Source of the DNA: Armillaria gallica
Lineage: Eukaryota > Basidiomycota > Agaricomycetes > Agaricales > Physalacriaceae
Assembly (NCBI GenBank): GCA_037576215.1
Contig: JBANDB010000014.1
Location: 2,356,001 to 2,420,000 of the forward strand
DNA length: 64,000 nucleotides
Direction of reading: 5' to 3'
The translations under genes were made by a program, and so were the position numbers. The notes under the pieces are model-generated. The model saw only the letters and a list, made by a program, of their open reading frames with translations. It searched no databases and was not told where the DNA came from. How positions within the stretch are numbered: the stretch's first letter is position 1; the number at the start of each line of letters is the position of its first letter. Of this stretch, positions 45,801 to 55,980 are shown piece after piece.

Positions 45801-47954
45801 GTTGCAGCTGAGAAAAGATAGTCGGCCTACGACGTTGGCTTGGAACGATAGGCCAGAGAGTGTTTTGTGGTATTTGGGGAAGTAGCAAGTGGTTTTGTTC
45901 TTCCCAAAACCGATGAACATTCCGTTTTCGGTCAGAGCACCGACTGAAATGAGGTTGATTGGAGCTCCAGGGGCATGTAAGCATTCACGTAGAACGACGG
46001 TGGTTGTCCTGCCATTGATGTCTACTGTGAATCTCGTTTCGCCTAGTGCTTTGGTTTCTAGTGTACCGCAATTTGCGGTTGTCACAGGGATAGCACCAGC
46101 TTCATCATACGTGTGGAATAGGGATCGATCTCTGATAATATGATGAGTCGTTCCTGAATCGAGTAGGCCCTTGAAGATGCGAATTGCAGAGAAGTAGGCT
46201 TTGGGATCAGATTCGCGGAGTTCGAGAAGTGCATTTGCCCTGGGTTCAATGCTCTCAGGAGAAGACGATGGGTATGAGTAAAAGATGTCATCATTTATCT
46301 CGGGGGATTCACTACATTCGACGGTATTTGTATCGGTATTCTCAGCAGTGTTAGAATCGTCGTGTTCTGTAGTGAGTTCGGATGAGGCAAGGTTCGCGCA
46401 AGCAGGGGTTTTGGTTTTCCTCTCATTGTATCTTTCTTTTCCTCCTGGGTCGCCGCCACCCTCGTTCCAGCAGTTTGCCGTCGTGTGTCCAATGGGGTTG
46501 GGACATTTGGGGTTGCCACATTGGGGTCGAGGCTTTGGAGACGTCTTTGGGTTGCGGAAAGAGTTCGTAAGTTCTCGGTTGAGGAGCATGCCGTTTGCTT
46601 GGTCTAAGATGTCTGAGAGGAGGTCATCAAATGTTATGTTCGAGAATAGCGTGGGGTTCCTGAGATCTGTGATCACCTTGCGGCACATCTCAGAGAATTG
46701 GGATGGCAGCATGTTGGTGATGTCGACGCTGAGGGTTGCGTAAGAAAGGGGGTAGCCTTCCATGCACTTCAAGGTCTGTACAAGATTCATCCAGTTTTGG
46801 ACGAATGTAGGAATGGCGCTTATTGATATGCAAGGAGTGGTGGAGATGCGACGGTGTTCTAGGATAGCGTATTGGAGGTTTCCACCCCCATAGCGACGGC
46901 GGAGGGAGTGATAAGCTTCTCGTGCTGTACAGCGTACTCCAGTGATGGGATCATTCTGTACAGGGACCATGCCTAGAATTTGCCTTGATAGGCGAGCTGT
47001 TATTACTCCATATGCGACTGCATCCCTCTTGTTCCACGTAATCCATTCATTGTATTGTTGTGGCGTCGGATTCTGTGGTAATGCAGGGGGATATGACGGC
47101 GTGTTGAACAGATCTCGTGGGACGTTAGGTGCTGGAGGATCGCAGATATGCGTGTTAAGTAGCCTAGACGTTAGCACATTCATAACACCGAGTTGCCACG
47201 GTCCCCAGTCAGCCCTTGTTTTTAGTTCAGGTATATGAGAAGTTTGCGGAAAAGATGTATCTAGAGACGGTTGGTTTGTATGTATATATGGGTAAAACGG
47301 TTGTTGATTTTGATTGTAGAATTGAAAATTTGGCATATGCGGCGCGGTCAGCTGTATGTAAACTGGTTGTGGTAGGTACGTGTATGTGGGAGGGGCGGTA
47401 GGGATGTTTTGGTGGAAGACGGGTGGTAGAGGTATATTAGGAGGGACAGGTGGGGGTACAGGAGGAATTTGTCGATTGGGAATGGGAGGGGGAGGAGGAC
47501 AATGTGGTAAGGGAGGTGGGGGGGGTACAGGAGGTGGAGGTGGAGGAGCGTTTGTAGGTAAAGGAGGGAGGGGACGGTTGAGGAGATTTGTATCTAAATT
47601 GCCTTCCGCGCCGTTCTGCTGAGAATTGATATCAGTAGATTGAAGAGATGGAAAAGGAAGAAAATGTTGTTGATTGTTCGGTATGTAATGGGGTGGATGG
47701 TATTGCATTTGGAAGTTTGACGGGTCATTGTAAGGGTTCATGTCTGGATCAGAAATTGTAGGGTAAAAAGCATACGTAGAAGGAAAATTTGAAGGCCAAT
47801 GTGTTATGTCTGGGGCAGACCGAGGAAACGTGGCAGACGTCGATGTTACCTGATGTGTATTCGTGCCGTCTTGATTCCTGTCGTGAGATGAGGATGAACC
47901 GAGAATGTTGTTCAGACCCTGGACGAGGTTACGGAAGTTGCCTTGATCTGACAT
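42882..47954 (-). CDS. Copia Gag-Pol polyprotein, 1690 aa, uninterrupted
   Basis: This single frame encodes all retrotransposition functions in copia order. A Pro-rich Gag leader covers about 128-190 and the Gag core about 245-460. A zinc knuckle of unusual spacing follows (C479, C484, H490, C495; C-x4-C-x5-H-x4-C). The protease has DSG at 599-601. The pre-integrase zinc site is H747, H752, C782, C785. The integrase core has D812, D875 and E911, giving the D-35-E spacing. Reverse transcriptase has FDVKAAFLN (D1256) and the HVDD catalytic motif (D1356, D1357). RNase H has TDADW (D1537), STESEY (E1578) and CDND (D1614). No stop or frameshift was found and all catalytic residues are present, so the element may be active. 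Gag and Pol are fused in one frame, as in many copia elements. Confidence 0.97.
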   Translation of the reverse strand: MSDQGNFRNLVQGLNNILGSSSSHDRNQDGTNTHQVTSTSATFPRSAPDITHWPSNFPSTYAFYPTISDPDMNPYNDPSNFQMQYHPPHYIPNNQQHFLPFPSLQSTDINSQQNGAEGNLDTNLLNRPLPPLPTNAPPPPPPVPPPPPLPHCPPPPPIPNRQIPPVPPPVPPNIPLPPVFHQNIPTAPPTYTYLPQPVYIQLTAPHMPNFQFYNQNQQPFYPYIHTNQPSLDTSFPQTSHIPELKTRADWGPWQLGVMNVLTSRLLNTHICDPPAPNVPRDLFNTPSYPPALPQNPTPQQYNEWITWNKRDAVAYGVITARLSRQILGMVPVQNDPITGVRCTAREAYHSLRRRYGGGNLQYAILEHRRISTTPCISISAIPTFVQNWMNLVQTLKCMEGYPLSYATLSVDITNMLPSQFSEMCRKVITDLRNPTLFSNITFDDLLSDILDQANGMLLNRELTNSFRNPKTSPKPRPQCGNPKCPNPIGHTTANCWNEGGGDPGGKERYNERKTKTPACANLASSELTTEHDDSNTAENTDTNTVECSESPEINDDIFYSYPSSSPESIEPRANALLELRESDPKAYFSAIRIFKGLLDSGTTHHIIRDRSLFHTYDEAGAIPVTTANCGTLETKALGETRFTVDINGRTTTVVLRECLHAPGAPINLISVGALTENGMFIGFGKNKTTCYFPKYHKTLSGLSFQANVVGRLSFLSCNFIVPSPESPSAFAMLPTFQKPEYDAYLWHCRAGHPSQETTKRLVSGKSRVTGIKWNGKSPHEFCPSCIIGKRQQSPYDHNAHREANPLGLLHMDTCGPMPVKTLQKQEHFVVILDDCTTYNDTKLLVKRNHVCGEFKDTQARWENQTEHKVKKVRCDGTKELTKGDLERHFKDSGIELQVTAPYAHQQNGKAERFIRTLEDDAQTLIADSGLPMSFWGDAVLTAAYTRRRIPTSTLPDGKTPYEAFHHKVPDLSHLRRWGCQCFAAIPPELRSKAGPRRFEAIFVGYEEGRIGWHVRDLQGKYHFSRDVEFNENTPGRLSNKHKSAVDIAIKSNIQTEDADECSTDDPRPKRNIRPTEKMNLLPQGQKLGSILPCLQTADASVAFASFFLAEMIDESSNLDEFIPSQPYAMLTTSATKLSKPRTWDTTKPPLSYKEAMARPDCALWQVAIDAEYKNLVDKEVIVESFLPHGKKAIGARWTFTKKSHPVVLEKARLVAQGFAQRPDDYGETYAPVAKIVSVRITLALAAKDDLELFTFDVKAAFLNAPLNQEVYIKQIPGFPLSDPKKVLRLQKALYSLKQSSNEWFKTLCSTLESIGLESCIVDPAVFYGRWSSPPDRSIPMPENGDDLFIIIPVHVDDGLSASNSAPLYHWIIGQMNKRFKVNDLGPADVFLGIKIERDRSKRLLWISQQEYIEDLLQSYDLEDVNPTSVPLYKKLQAYQSSANTLPDVSDANLKHYFQRLNGQLLYPAVCTRPDISFTSAALGQFNANPTRAVTLAAKGVLRYLAGTRDLALQYGGANASETTAHLDVDPMNIAFTDADWATDESDRKSFSGYAIYIFGGLVSWSSCKQKSTSLSSTESEYMALTHLMKEVLWIKLFLQALSLPMPKPFPLLCDNDSCLTIANSQSNSPRLKHVDIRYHFIREQIRNGTFSTHWIPTRSMTADIMTKPLPVILHKSHIAGLGLVSRSHLR

Positions 47955-48249
47955 AGTTCCGCGGAAGTATTATGATATTGATCCGAAATAATTGATCAGC
48001 GTCGCGTCTGGGTGCAGAGGGGAAACCAAAACACGCAAGACGGTGGGACGTGTCGGTCAGGATATGGATGTGAGGAACAGGCTGGACGACCTGTGGACAA
48101 GTGGAAAAATGAAGTTGGTGACGTGGCGATTGGACAGTCGCGAGATAGGTGGGTATATGCGTCGAAATTGGACAATTTTTGGACAAAAGTGAGTCGTCGA
48201 TAAGGGTCTTGACGGGTCCGAGTGTGCGTATAGGCCAGGTCAAGAGAAA

Positions 48250-48258
48250 CCCATAACC
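48250..48258 (-). other. Primer-binding site (initiator tRNA-Met anticodon region)
   Basis: The minus strand reads GGTTATGGG directly after the 5' LTR. This is complementary to CCCAUAACC, the anticodon stem-loop sequence of initiator tRNA-Met. Drosophila copia and some fungal copia elements prime from an internal tRNA fragment of this type instead of the tRNA 3' end. Confidence 0.75.
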
Positions 48259-48484
48259 TGCTGACCAGCAGACCTAGCGACACAGGACACGAATCAGACT
48301 ACGAAGTAGTATTAGTGAGTGTACGTAGGTAGGAAAAATGAACAGGGCATACCTCCTCAGAACGTCAAGGATGTGAAAGACGACTGAGGAGCAAGAAGGG
48401 CAAAGTCCGAGCTATGGGTACGTAGAGAGGCCGTAGCCAAACATCGAGCTGACAAACAATGCAAAGGACCAGTACCGGTCAACA
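48259..48484 (-). repeat. 5' LTR (226 bp)
   Basis: Starts TGCTGACC and ends GGTCAACA on the plus strand. It lacks the 67-bp internal extra segment of the other LTR. It should carry the promoter for the Gag-Pol transcript. Confidence 0.9.
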
Positions 48485-48825
48485 AAAAGGATAGAATCAG
48501 CCAGGAAGAAAGGTCCCATAGTAGGAAGATAAAAGCTGTTGGATGAGACATTGGGCCCTGAAGCTTTAGCTTTAGGAGTCGAAATCGCTGTGGCGTCTGC
48601 GGCAATAGGAGAAGGATGACTGTGGAAATTCCTGGCGTGCCTAAAGGGGGGTGGAGGAAAGGGTACCAGCAATCGAAAAAAAAATCAGGCGGGAACAGAG
48701 TCATTCGGCGGGTAGCCTAAGGGTGAGGGAGGACGACCGTCTCTAACATATTCCATCGGACCAGTGGAGGAGCGACTGAAGCAAACTTGAAGCACGGACA
48801 GAGATGCAGTCCATCTCCATGACGT

Positions 48826-49878
48826 AAAATGGAGGTTGGCTTGAGGTCACCCGAAATCTGCTAATTGCAAATATACATTTGTCTCTGTTTGCTTACCTCT
48901 TCAGTTTGCTAACCTCCTCGCTGCTCAAAACCTGCCAGTTACCTTGCTTGTCAAGGTCTCTGTGGGTCTAAAATCCGTGATTACCAAGCGTAAATTGTCA
49001 CATGATGTGATGTAATCGCGGTGTAATACTCCGTCATTAGTCTCTCGTAGACAGACAACGATACAGACCTATCGATGGAAGGGAGGGACGGTCTGGTCTG
49101 TATGTAGTCTGTTGCTTAATCGGGCCATCTGCCTTGCAACCCAGTTATTACTAATTTGATGGAAACCCGGCAGCGCGTAACTGATTTATTCACAGTCTTG
49201 GGACGCGTATGAAGACTACAGAGTGCTATTTATTTACGATATAAATACTCTTATCACATAAAATGAATTTATTATGAAGGGAAAGGTGGTACATGCATTA
49301 TTTTCGGTCCAGACGCACTGACCGGCTTGCAATCGGCACTTTAAACTTGCCGCCGGGATCCTCATATCCGATTCCGTTTGGCGCAGTGCCGACTCACGGC
49401 AATCAAATTATGTCATGCTTTGTAATAACGCGGTTGCCGTTGAGTTCATTATAATCAGGAATCTTTACATGGCGCCCAATCGACTCAAAAATGAGTTGCA
49501 TATTGCGCTCTTGCCTCGTATCGATACAGTGAGATGCCGGGTGATTCTGAGAGATTTATACAAGCTCAACGCTGATCATGGCTTCGCCGTGATTGCGGTG
49601 TACCGGGAATCCTAACAGTTTTTAGTGAACATGATGAAGCCCACTTTGGAGGGTGAGTGCACCCAGTACTGCTTCTCTCCAAGTTCTCTCCTGCTGGGAT
49701 GACGTGCTCAAACCATATAAGTACCACGCTCCCTTCTTCATGTCTTGTGAAATTCTGTCCTCAGATATTGGTAGCGTATTGTTGATCTATAAAATCGAAT
49801 TATCGTACTCGAAAGAAAAAGGCATGCACACCGCTCAAGCAAGGTATGAAAGTTGTCGACCGACGACCGCTAGTATCA
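48826..49878. other. Unique sequence, no gene recognised
   Basis: This follows the end of the left duplication arm. Short frames at 49415-49615 and 49653-49919 have no recognisable features. Confidence 0.4.
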
Positions 49879-50511
49879 AAGTGAACCGTATTGACCCAAC
49901 AATGTTACGTAGCACGTGACCCGGTAAAGCATTTCCGGATATCCGGCACTGCCACGCATGTTCGTTTTTCGTTACAAGTCCCCGCGCGCTCCTTTTTCGT
50001 AGCGCGTATCTTCTTCTTCCACAGTTGAGGTGCTTACTATCTTACTGTAGCTCTTGAATTACGTAGGAACATATGTATTTCGGACATTTGGACACAGAAT
50101 GAGAGCTTGCAGCCTTTTTTGAGCAGAAATCATGAAGTAGCAGCATGTAGAATCTCTAACACCATATAAATGTCAGGAAAGTATACTCAAAAGTTCATAC
50201 ATTTGAACCCGAAGGTGGGAAGATCTTAAACTTGTAGAGACTGTCAAAATATCAGCAAAATATCAATCCTTATTTGATGCCATTATTAAGTTGGTGGCCA
50301 CAATCAACATACATTTATAAAAGCACGATATCTTGTTATAATAAACTAGTAAGTAAGCACCTCAACTGTGGAAGAAGAAGATACGCGCTACGAAAAAGGA
50401 GCGCGCGGGGACTTGTAACGGAAAACGAACATGCGTGGCAGTGCCGGATATCCGGAAATGCTTTACCGGGTCACGTGCTGCGTAACATTGTTGGGTCAAC
50501 ACGGTTCACTC
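49879..50511. mobile_element. Long-TIR miniature element, Mutator-like
   Basis: Two inverted arms of about 160 bp (49879-50038 and 50352-50511) are roughly 97% identical by eye and enclose a unique AT-rich centre of about 310 bp. The ends read (A/G)AGTGAACCGT. The flanks share AGTATCAAA (49872-49880 and 50512-50520), a target duplication of 7-9 bp depending on the exact end chosen. Long TIRs with a 9-bp duplication point to Mutator-like elements; hAT (8 bp) is the alternative. No transposase is encoded, so the element is non-autonomous. Confidence 0.75.
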
Positions 50512-50520
50512 AGTATCAAA

Positions 50521-51928
50521 TTTCTTTTTCCAATCTGCCAATCACCGTATGAGAATATTTCTTCAACAGCCCTCGATGAAACTTAACGTTTAATGTAACG
50601 GCTGACTCAGATCAGCACTACTTGAGCTCCTCCATCTTCTCCATATGTACATTGTGAGCGAAACATTCATAATATCTTTTCTCTATCTCAACCAGTCTTT
50701 TCCCTTTGCCGTAGTCTCTGTCGGTCTTGAAGCTTGAATCTTAACGCCGACATGCAAGTTATGGCCATTTCTTAGCGACATGAAATCTCCCCTCCAGCCG
50801 AGGATCGTATCAGGCAGCTTCAAGATGTCCCGGCCGACAAGACAGCATAACAAAGACGGTGGAACCTGAGGCAGTATAGAATGAAGTACGCCCGGTATCT
50901 TTTTGACAAGCTTGTAAGCTGAGCGTCACCGTTTTCGGCTGAAGACGCTGCGGCTTTTTTGTGGTCAGTTTAATAGTTCTAATCTGGCGTGTCTGTATTG
51001 ACTCGTTTTCTTCTAGTCGAAGATTAGCTATACTACACTATTTCGGCTAGGTGCTATCATCCAAGGCCAAGGGCAGGAGACCCTGCGCCTTGAAATCGCC
51101 GACGATCCCACTGTCCACATTTCGTTCCTTCTGTCTCTCCATTATCCTCTCCCGTTGGATTGTAGTTCGTTTAATCCACTATCATGATACCAACGGCCCT
51201 GGTACAATTCGCTCTAGATGCAAGAATGTACCTTTGCGACCCTGTGGGATCCTGCTTCAATGACGACGTCCTATCATGACGTTTACATGCACTGCTTTGC
51301 TATAGCTCTGTATCAGCTGCGGTGACATCCGGAAGCATCAGGATACCTGGATGCGGGCAAGCGTTTGAAGCGGGTCTTGAAGGTCTGGGCCGACGAACAA
51401 GGAAAACGAGCAACGCGCGCGCATCTCTCATTCGGAGGGCGCTGCTTCCTGTCGACGTCGCAGTCTCCAGAAAGTGGTGGAAAGTTTACTTGAAATACAA
51501 AGAGCGCGGGCACAGTATCCTGCTAATCTTGCCCTTGGAATAACAGTGCGCGGTCATCAGCGAGATCAAAAGAAGATGCCAAAATGCCAAAATGCCGTAG
51601 CCATCTCTCCTTCCACCCTTGACAGAATGATCTTTGCCTTTGCGTTCTCGAACCAATGCCACATTCTTTGCAAATTCTTAGATTTGAGCTATCTAGATCT
51701 GGTTTCAAATTGCACCCAGGAACAATCCGTGGCAGCAAAATTAAATCCTAAAGAGGTATTCATCGCTTTGCATTTTCAAATTAATGACGAACAAAAAGAA
51801 ACACTCACCTTGACTTTCTCAGCCTCTCGATCTTGAGCATTTCTTCTATCGCATAATTCGATTTCTGTTCCTGATATTAGCACCGCTTTTTCTGACTAAG
51901 CTCATCAGGACTTACTGAGGAGGGGAAG
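50521..51928. other. No gene recognised; partial duplication
   Basis: About 51730-51830 resembles 61925-62010 (shared 'cctaaagaggtattca' type segment). This extends the R2 repeat upstream. Confidence 0.35.
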
Positions 51929-52078
51929 ATGGTCGCAGTGGAGAGACGATCGTCTGCCTCACATCCAGATCCTCATATGCTTTCGCACTACCAGAAATGG
52001 AGAAGACACAAGTCGCCCTCCGAATCCTTCCAGACACACATCGAGACCGACGAGTCAGGCCGCCTTAGTTCAGTCTAA
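51929..52078 (+). CDS. Short conserved ORF, possible terminal exon (R2 copy 2)
   Basis: ATG 51929 opens 49 codons reading MVAVERRSSASHPDPHMLSH, then KWRRHKSPSESFQTHIETDE, to a TAA. The copy at 62130 keeps the same frame, length and stop with about five amino-acid changes. Several other nucleotide differences are silent, which hints at constraint. The basic then acidic Ser-rich composition is like the cytoplasmic tail of a membrane protein, so it may be a last exon whose upstream exons I could not find. Confidence 0.35.
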   Translation: MVAVERRSSASHPDPHMLSHYQKWRRHKSPSESFQTHIETDESGRLSSV

Positions 52079-52640
52079 GGAAGACATCATCCCCATCGAG
52101 GTGAGCTTGCGAACATCCGTGACCACAATGATCACGGTTAGCAGCATCGACCCTCCGTGTGCCAGGGGACCAGCACACGGACGCCTCTACGGAAGTCCTT
52201 ATGAAGACAGGTGATTCTGCCTCCTTCGGATCGACCGCTGCGTTGCCCGGCAATTATGGGAGTATTCGCGTATTTGCGTTCCCCGATTTATTATGGTGAA
52301 CCTGGGACCCAATGTTCAGAGTTTTGTTTTTCTGCTGGCTCACTGGAGTGATCTGAGACACGCAAGATCGGGACATGCAGCTGGCGGTGCGACCAGTCCT
52401 TCTACTCAGGATTCACTAACCCTTATGCTTACCCCTTTGAAGATTTATCAAGGAGAACATGCACAGGAGAGGCGGCAGGGGTGGTCTTTATCCGACTCTC
52501 CCTGCCTCCTTCCCGTATCGGCGTCAGTCTTAGACGTTGTGGACTTTTTGCCTTTCGGTAGTTCCTCTGCGAGCGTTTCTGTTTTAACTCAATACTTTGT
52601 TCTAGTATTGCTAACGCACTGTTCCGGTGACTAAATTTGG
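51955..52640. repeat. Three-copy dispersed repeat R2, copy 2
   Basis: Matches 62155-62640 closely, and 27815-28045 over the shorter shared part. Confidence 0.65.
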
Positions 52641-54260
52641 CGTTCACTGTCTAGTCTCGACGTCGATTGGGGGTCCAGACTGCTTGCTCAATTTTACCCT
52701 TCATATTCATTTTTCACTATGGAAACATACTGCCGGTCGTCTCTTCCAGTTATCATCTTCTACCTATCCGCGGACTCCATCTTCGATATCATTTCCGTCG
52801 GTGTATGAAGCGTGTACATATGCATCACTTTGAATTGATGCTGTTTCCCTCTATCGCTAATAATTGCTTTCGGAATTGGGCGCCTAGGGAGCGTCCGGCC
52901 TGGAAACGAAGAATGACATACGTCCTGGCATATTCCTCCGCGCCAGTCCGTGGTGTTCGCTCTACTGATGCTTACATTTCAAAGCAATCACACGTGTTGG
53001 AAACGGACGGACAACAGCAAAGTGATCAGTATAACAAACATGTGCTCCAAAGCAGAAGAACTGATAGCGAACTGATAGGGTATCCCGACAGAACTGGTCA
53101 GACATATCGTAAAGAAGACAAGTGAACGCAATGTATCAACTGGAGACTAACTGCATTGAAGTAACAACCGATGAAGAAAGAACCGAGTGGAGACTCGCCG
53201 GAGAGAACGTAGGAACAAGATGTTTTTTGGATTATCGTCAATGGAGGATCGTATATAGGCGTGAAACTTTTTGGGTGATAAAGGTTTAGGATGCTGTCGC
53301 AGGCGTGGACTAAACGTACGGTCCCGACCAGGCTTCGGACATCGGACCGTAGATCACATTCGAATGATCGTGGTAATATAGGTTCTCATCCGTCGTACTG
53401 CCGTCTGGCTGACGATTGTAGGAATCGTTCACGAAATGATCCGGACCGGGATAGTGAACGAAGTGATCGCCTGGGCCATAAGCTTGGGCCTGAGTGATGT
53501 CCGATTTAATACGGGATGATGCGCTACTGGCAGAAGGAGAAGAGATGGGCACGGGAGCAAGGGAAATGTTCTCCACTTCTCTGGAAGGGACGAATGCACG
53601 GGGACTGGGGGAGAAAACGGGTGCGGTGGTGATTGGCATGAGGTTCGCATTCCGAGAAAAGGACGTGGAGCTGGGCGCGCATGGATCGTTGATCACGTCG
53701 TTGGAAAGACTAATCGCGGCAGGACTGTAAGAAGGGCCGTGACTCTCCGTGAAATAGTCCAAAACGGTCCATGGTTCAGCAGAACGATATAAGTTATTGG
53801 TAGGGAGGTGGTCGCAAAGCCAAATTTCACACGTGCAACACTGTGTTAGAGGCGTCTGTAGCATAGGCCACATGAGCTCAAGCTATTGTGGGGAGTGTTG
53901 AGCAACATACCTTTTGGACATACGCGGCGCATTGAGTTGGGGGATAGTGATGGACTACCATCGAAACGTAGTCAGCATGCACGTGAATACCGTGCCCGCA
54001 GTTAACGCAGATGTACTTGGAGTAACGTGAGCACGGAAGTACGAGCAAAGATGGATGAGAGTGTACCGGGTCTAACAGAGGTGATGCAAACGACGGGCAC
54101 TGACACTGGTGGATGTGGTCGGTGACCTGCGTGCACTGTCCTCGAGATGGAAAGGCCATTGAAGACAATTTGTCGTTGAGGGAGATATGGAAGGGTGAGA
54201 TGACAATTGAGGTTCATCTCGACGCAGTTTATATAATGGACTAGGTAGCTGGAGAGGAAG
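52540..54260. repeat. Block duplication carrying copy I (partner 36070-37850)
   Basis: Direct-orientation duplicate of about 1.7 kb containing copy I, its 3' flank and its promoter. The partner holds copy G. Confidence 0.75.
53310..54168 (-). CDS. Cys/His-rich family protein, intact (copy I)
   Basis: Exons at 54168-54067, 54015-53911 and 53855-53310 encode 250 residues (introns 51 and 55 nt). Exon 1: MSSMAFPSRGQC, QCQCPSFA, ending LLDP. Exon 2 (105 nt): YICVNCGHGIHVHADYVS and HHYPPTQCAAYVQK. Exon 3 opens TPLTQCCTCEIWLCDHLP, then NNLYRSAEPWTVLDYF, a Ser/Pro-rich region and the end block ITQAQAYGPGDHFVHYP ... EAWSGPYV. It is the direct-duplication partner of copy G. The Ser/Pro-rich middle has diverged more than the Cys/His exons, as expected if the Cys/His part is constrained. 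Function is unknown. Confidence 0.8.
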
Positions 54261-54330
54261 TAGCATCGGGAAGTGAGATCTGTATGGGCAGAAGATTTCC
54301 GGGCTCGCTACTGATGCTTGTGGGTCGGTC

Positions 54331-54399
54331 TGAGAAAAAATTAAAAAGAAAAGAAAAAGAAAAAGAAAAAAGAGAAAGAAAGAAAAGGGAAAGGAGGAA
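54331..54399. repeat. Purine-rich microsatellite
   Basis: An A/G-only tract of gaaaaa, gaaag and gggaaagg units on the plus strand. It lies just upstream of the promoter of copy I. Confidence 0.75.
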
Positions 54400-55183
54400 A
54401 GTTTCAGAAGACCTAACTGCGAATTCTAAAATAATTTTTGAGTGCCAGAAACACGAAGTCAAAGAGGGTGGTGAAAAACGGCGCTCTGTGGACCTTTCTG
54501 ATGCCCGAGGCACAGCCACATCAAGCGGCAGACCTGCCGTTCAGTAGCGGATTCTTTAAACACAATGGATGCATTCAGTTTCTGGTGCTCGAAATTTTAA
54601 TTCAAGCTTATTCATGCACATATAATACACCCTAAATTTTTCGGGCCCTCCGGGCAGTTAAGTAATTTGTGGGCCTTTTGCGAATCGTAGCAGCCAAGTT
54701 GCTACTGACCGGAGTTTGAAATTTCAGCCAAATGCGGTTCACTGCCGCGGTGATTTATCGGTGCTCGCTGTCGCAGTGAGAGCATTCAACATCGACTGGC
54801 TGTCGGCACCTTCAATTTAGATCTTGCTTGAGGGTAATTTACAGTAAATGGACTTTTGATATCAGAAAATTTTCTCCTCGCGAGACTGAAGCCATTTCCT
54901 CTCATGGATAAGATAAAGTAAAAATTATGGCCTTGGAATGAGGGAGATTCATAAATATTCAAGTACTGAGGATATAATCACTCAAAGAGATCTCTGGCAA
55001 ATATCTGGCTGCGGTAGAGAGCAGGAGGCAGCCAGCGCAACAACTACCAGTCGCGAGACCAACGGCATCACGCCTCAAGCGGGAAATTCCGGCATAATTC
55101 CGACTCAGTTCAAACTCCGGTCGGTAGCAGTTGCTATCAGTAGCGACCCCCAAGCATGAGTATCGAGCCGATTTCCGAACTAT
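54400..55183. other. No gene recognised
   Basis: AT-rich sequence with short frames only. Confidence 0.4.
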
Positions 55184-55296
55184 CCGTTGTATGCCATTGT
55201 TTGCTTTTCAGCTTCACTATGCCCGTTGTATGTCATTGTTTACTTTTCAGCTTCCCCTGAAAAGCAAACAAAGGCATACAACGGGCATACAACGGA
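55184..55296. repeat. Tandem and inverted repeat, strong hairpin
   Basis: A 28-bp unit beginning ccgttgtatg and ending cttttcag occurs twice in direct orientation (about 55184-55211 and 55223-55250). It then occurs inverted (about 55256-55283, gaaaagcaaacaaaggcata) and is followed by another inverted cgttgtatgc piece. The centre ttttcagcttcccctgaaaa forms a near-perfect stem. A related 'cattgtatgccattgtttg' lies near 37847. Confidence 0.65.
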
Positions 55297-55980
55297 TTGT
55301 TGCTATGTCCTGCCAGTGCCTGACAGTGATTGAAATTCGCGCCGGAGAAGAAGCGCTGAGATTCCCTTCCCAGAACTCTGGTCTCACACAACACGGATTT
55401 CCTTTCCTCCCTCTCTGGGTTTCTGTCTGGCAGACAACGTTGGACGATAAACATTGCCGCCACGACCACACATACCACCCTGGATTTGCTCATCTATCAC
55501 TTACCGCTACACGGATTTTTGGAAGACGGAGCTTGGAGCTGTTAGAGGGATGGGAGTCATGCTTGACATGGACGTCGTGGAGACGGACTGTATCTCTGTC
55601 CATGCTTCAAGCTTGCGTCACTTGCTCCTCCACTGGTCCGATGGAATATTTAAGAGACGGTCGTCCTCCCTCACCCTTAGGCTACCCGCCGAATGACTCT
55701 GTTCCCGCCCGACCTTTTTTCAATCGCTGGTACCCTTTCCTCCACGCCCCGTTAGGCACGCCAGGAACTTCCACAGTCATCCTTCTCCCATTGCTGCAGA
55801 CGCTACGGGCGATTTCGACCCCTAAAGCTAAAGCTTCAAGGCCCAATGGCTCATCCAACAGTTTTTATCTTCCTACAATGGGACCATTCTTCCTGGCTGA
55901 TTCTATCCTTTTCCGCCCTCGCACGGTCTGTTATCTCAGCTTCAGGAAATTCCCGTCATCGTTTGGGTCGGCCTCGGTGA

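Larger units (their letters stand above)
42576..48489 (-). mobile_element. Intact Ty1/copia LTR retrotransposon
   Basis: The element proper is 42581-48484 (5904 bp), flanked by the 5-bp duplication AAAAG (42576-42580 and 48485-48489). Both LTRs begin TG and end CA, and their shared positions look identical. The internal part carries one long minus-strand Gag-Pol frame, a primer site next to the 5' LTR and a G-rich tract next to the 3' LTR. The uninterrupted empty site is preserved in the right arm of the inverted duplication (near 55915). These features indicate a recent and possibly autonomous insertion. Confidence 0.95.
38370..48825. repeat. Inverted segmental duplication, left arm
   Basis: When the insertions at 39792-40896 and 42581-48489 are removed, this arm aligns with the reverse complement of 55571-59238. 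It carries family copy H where the right arm carries copy J. The match ends just after 'ccatgacgt' near 48823. Confidence 0.8.

Noticed and set aside
47216..47622. Gly-rich plus-strand frames
   Set aside because: They are the antisense of the Pro-rich Gag leader of the copia element.
50274..50552. 92-codon plus-strand frame
   Set aside because: Lies inside the right TIR of the miniature element; the frame is a by-product of the inverted repeat.
53310..53873. ATG at 53873 as the start of copy I
   Set aside because: That ATG lies in intron 2, just before the acceptor. The true N-terminus is in exon 1 at 54168, as shown by the paralogues.
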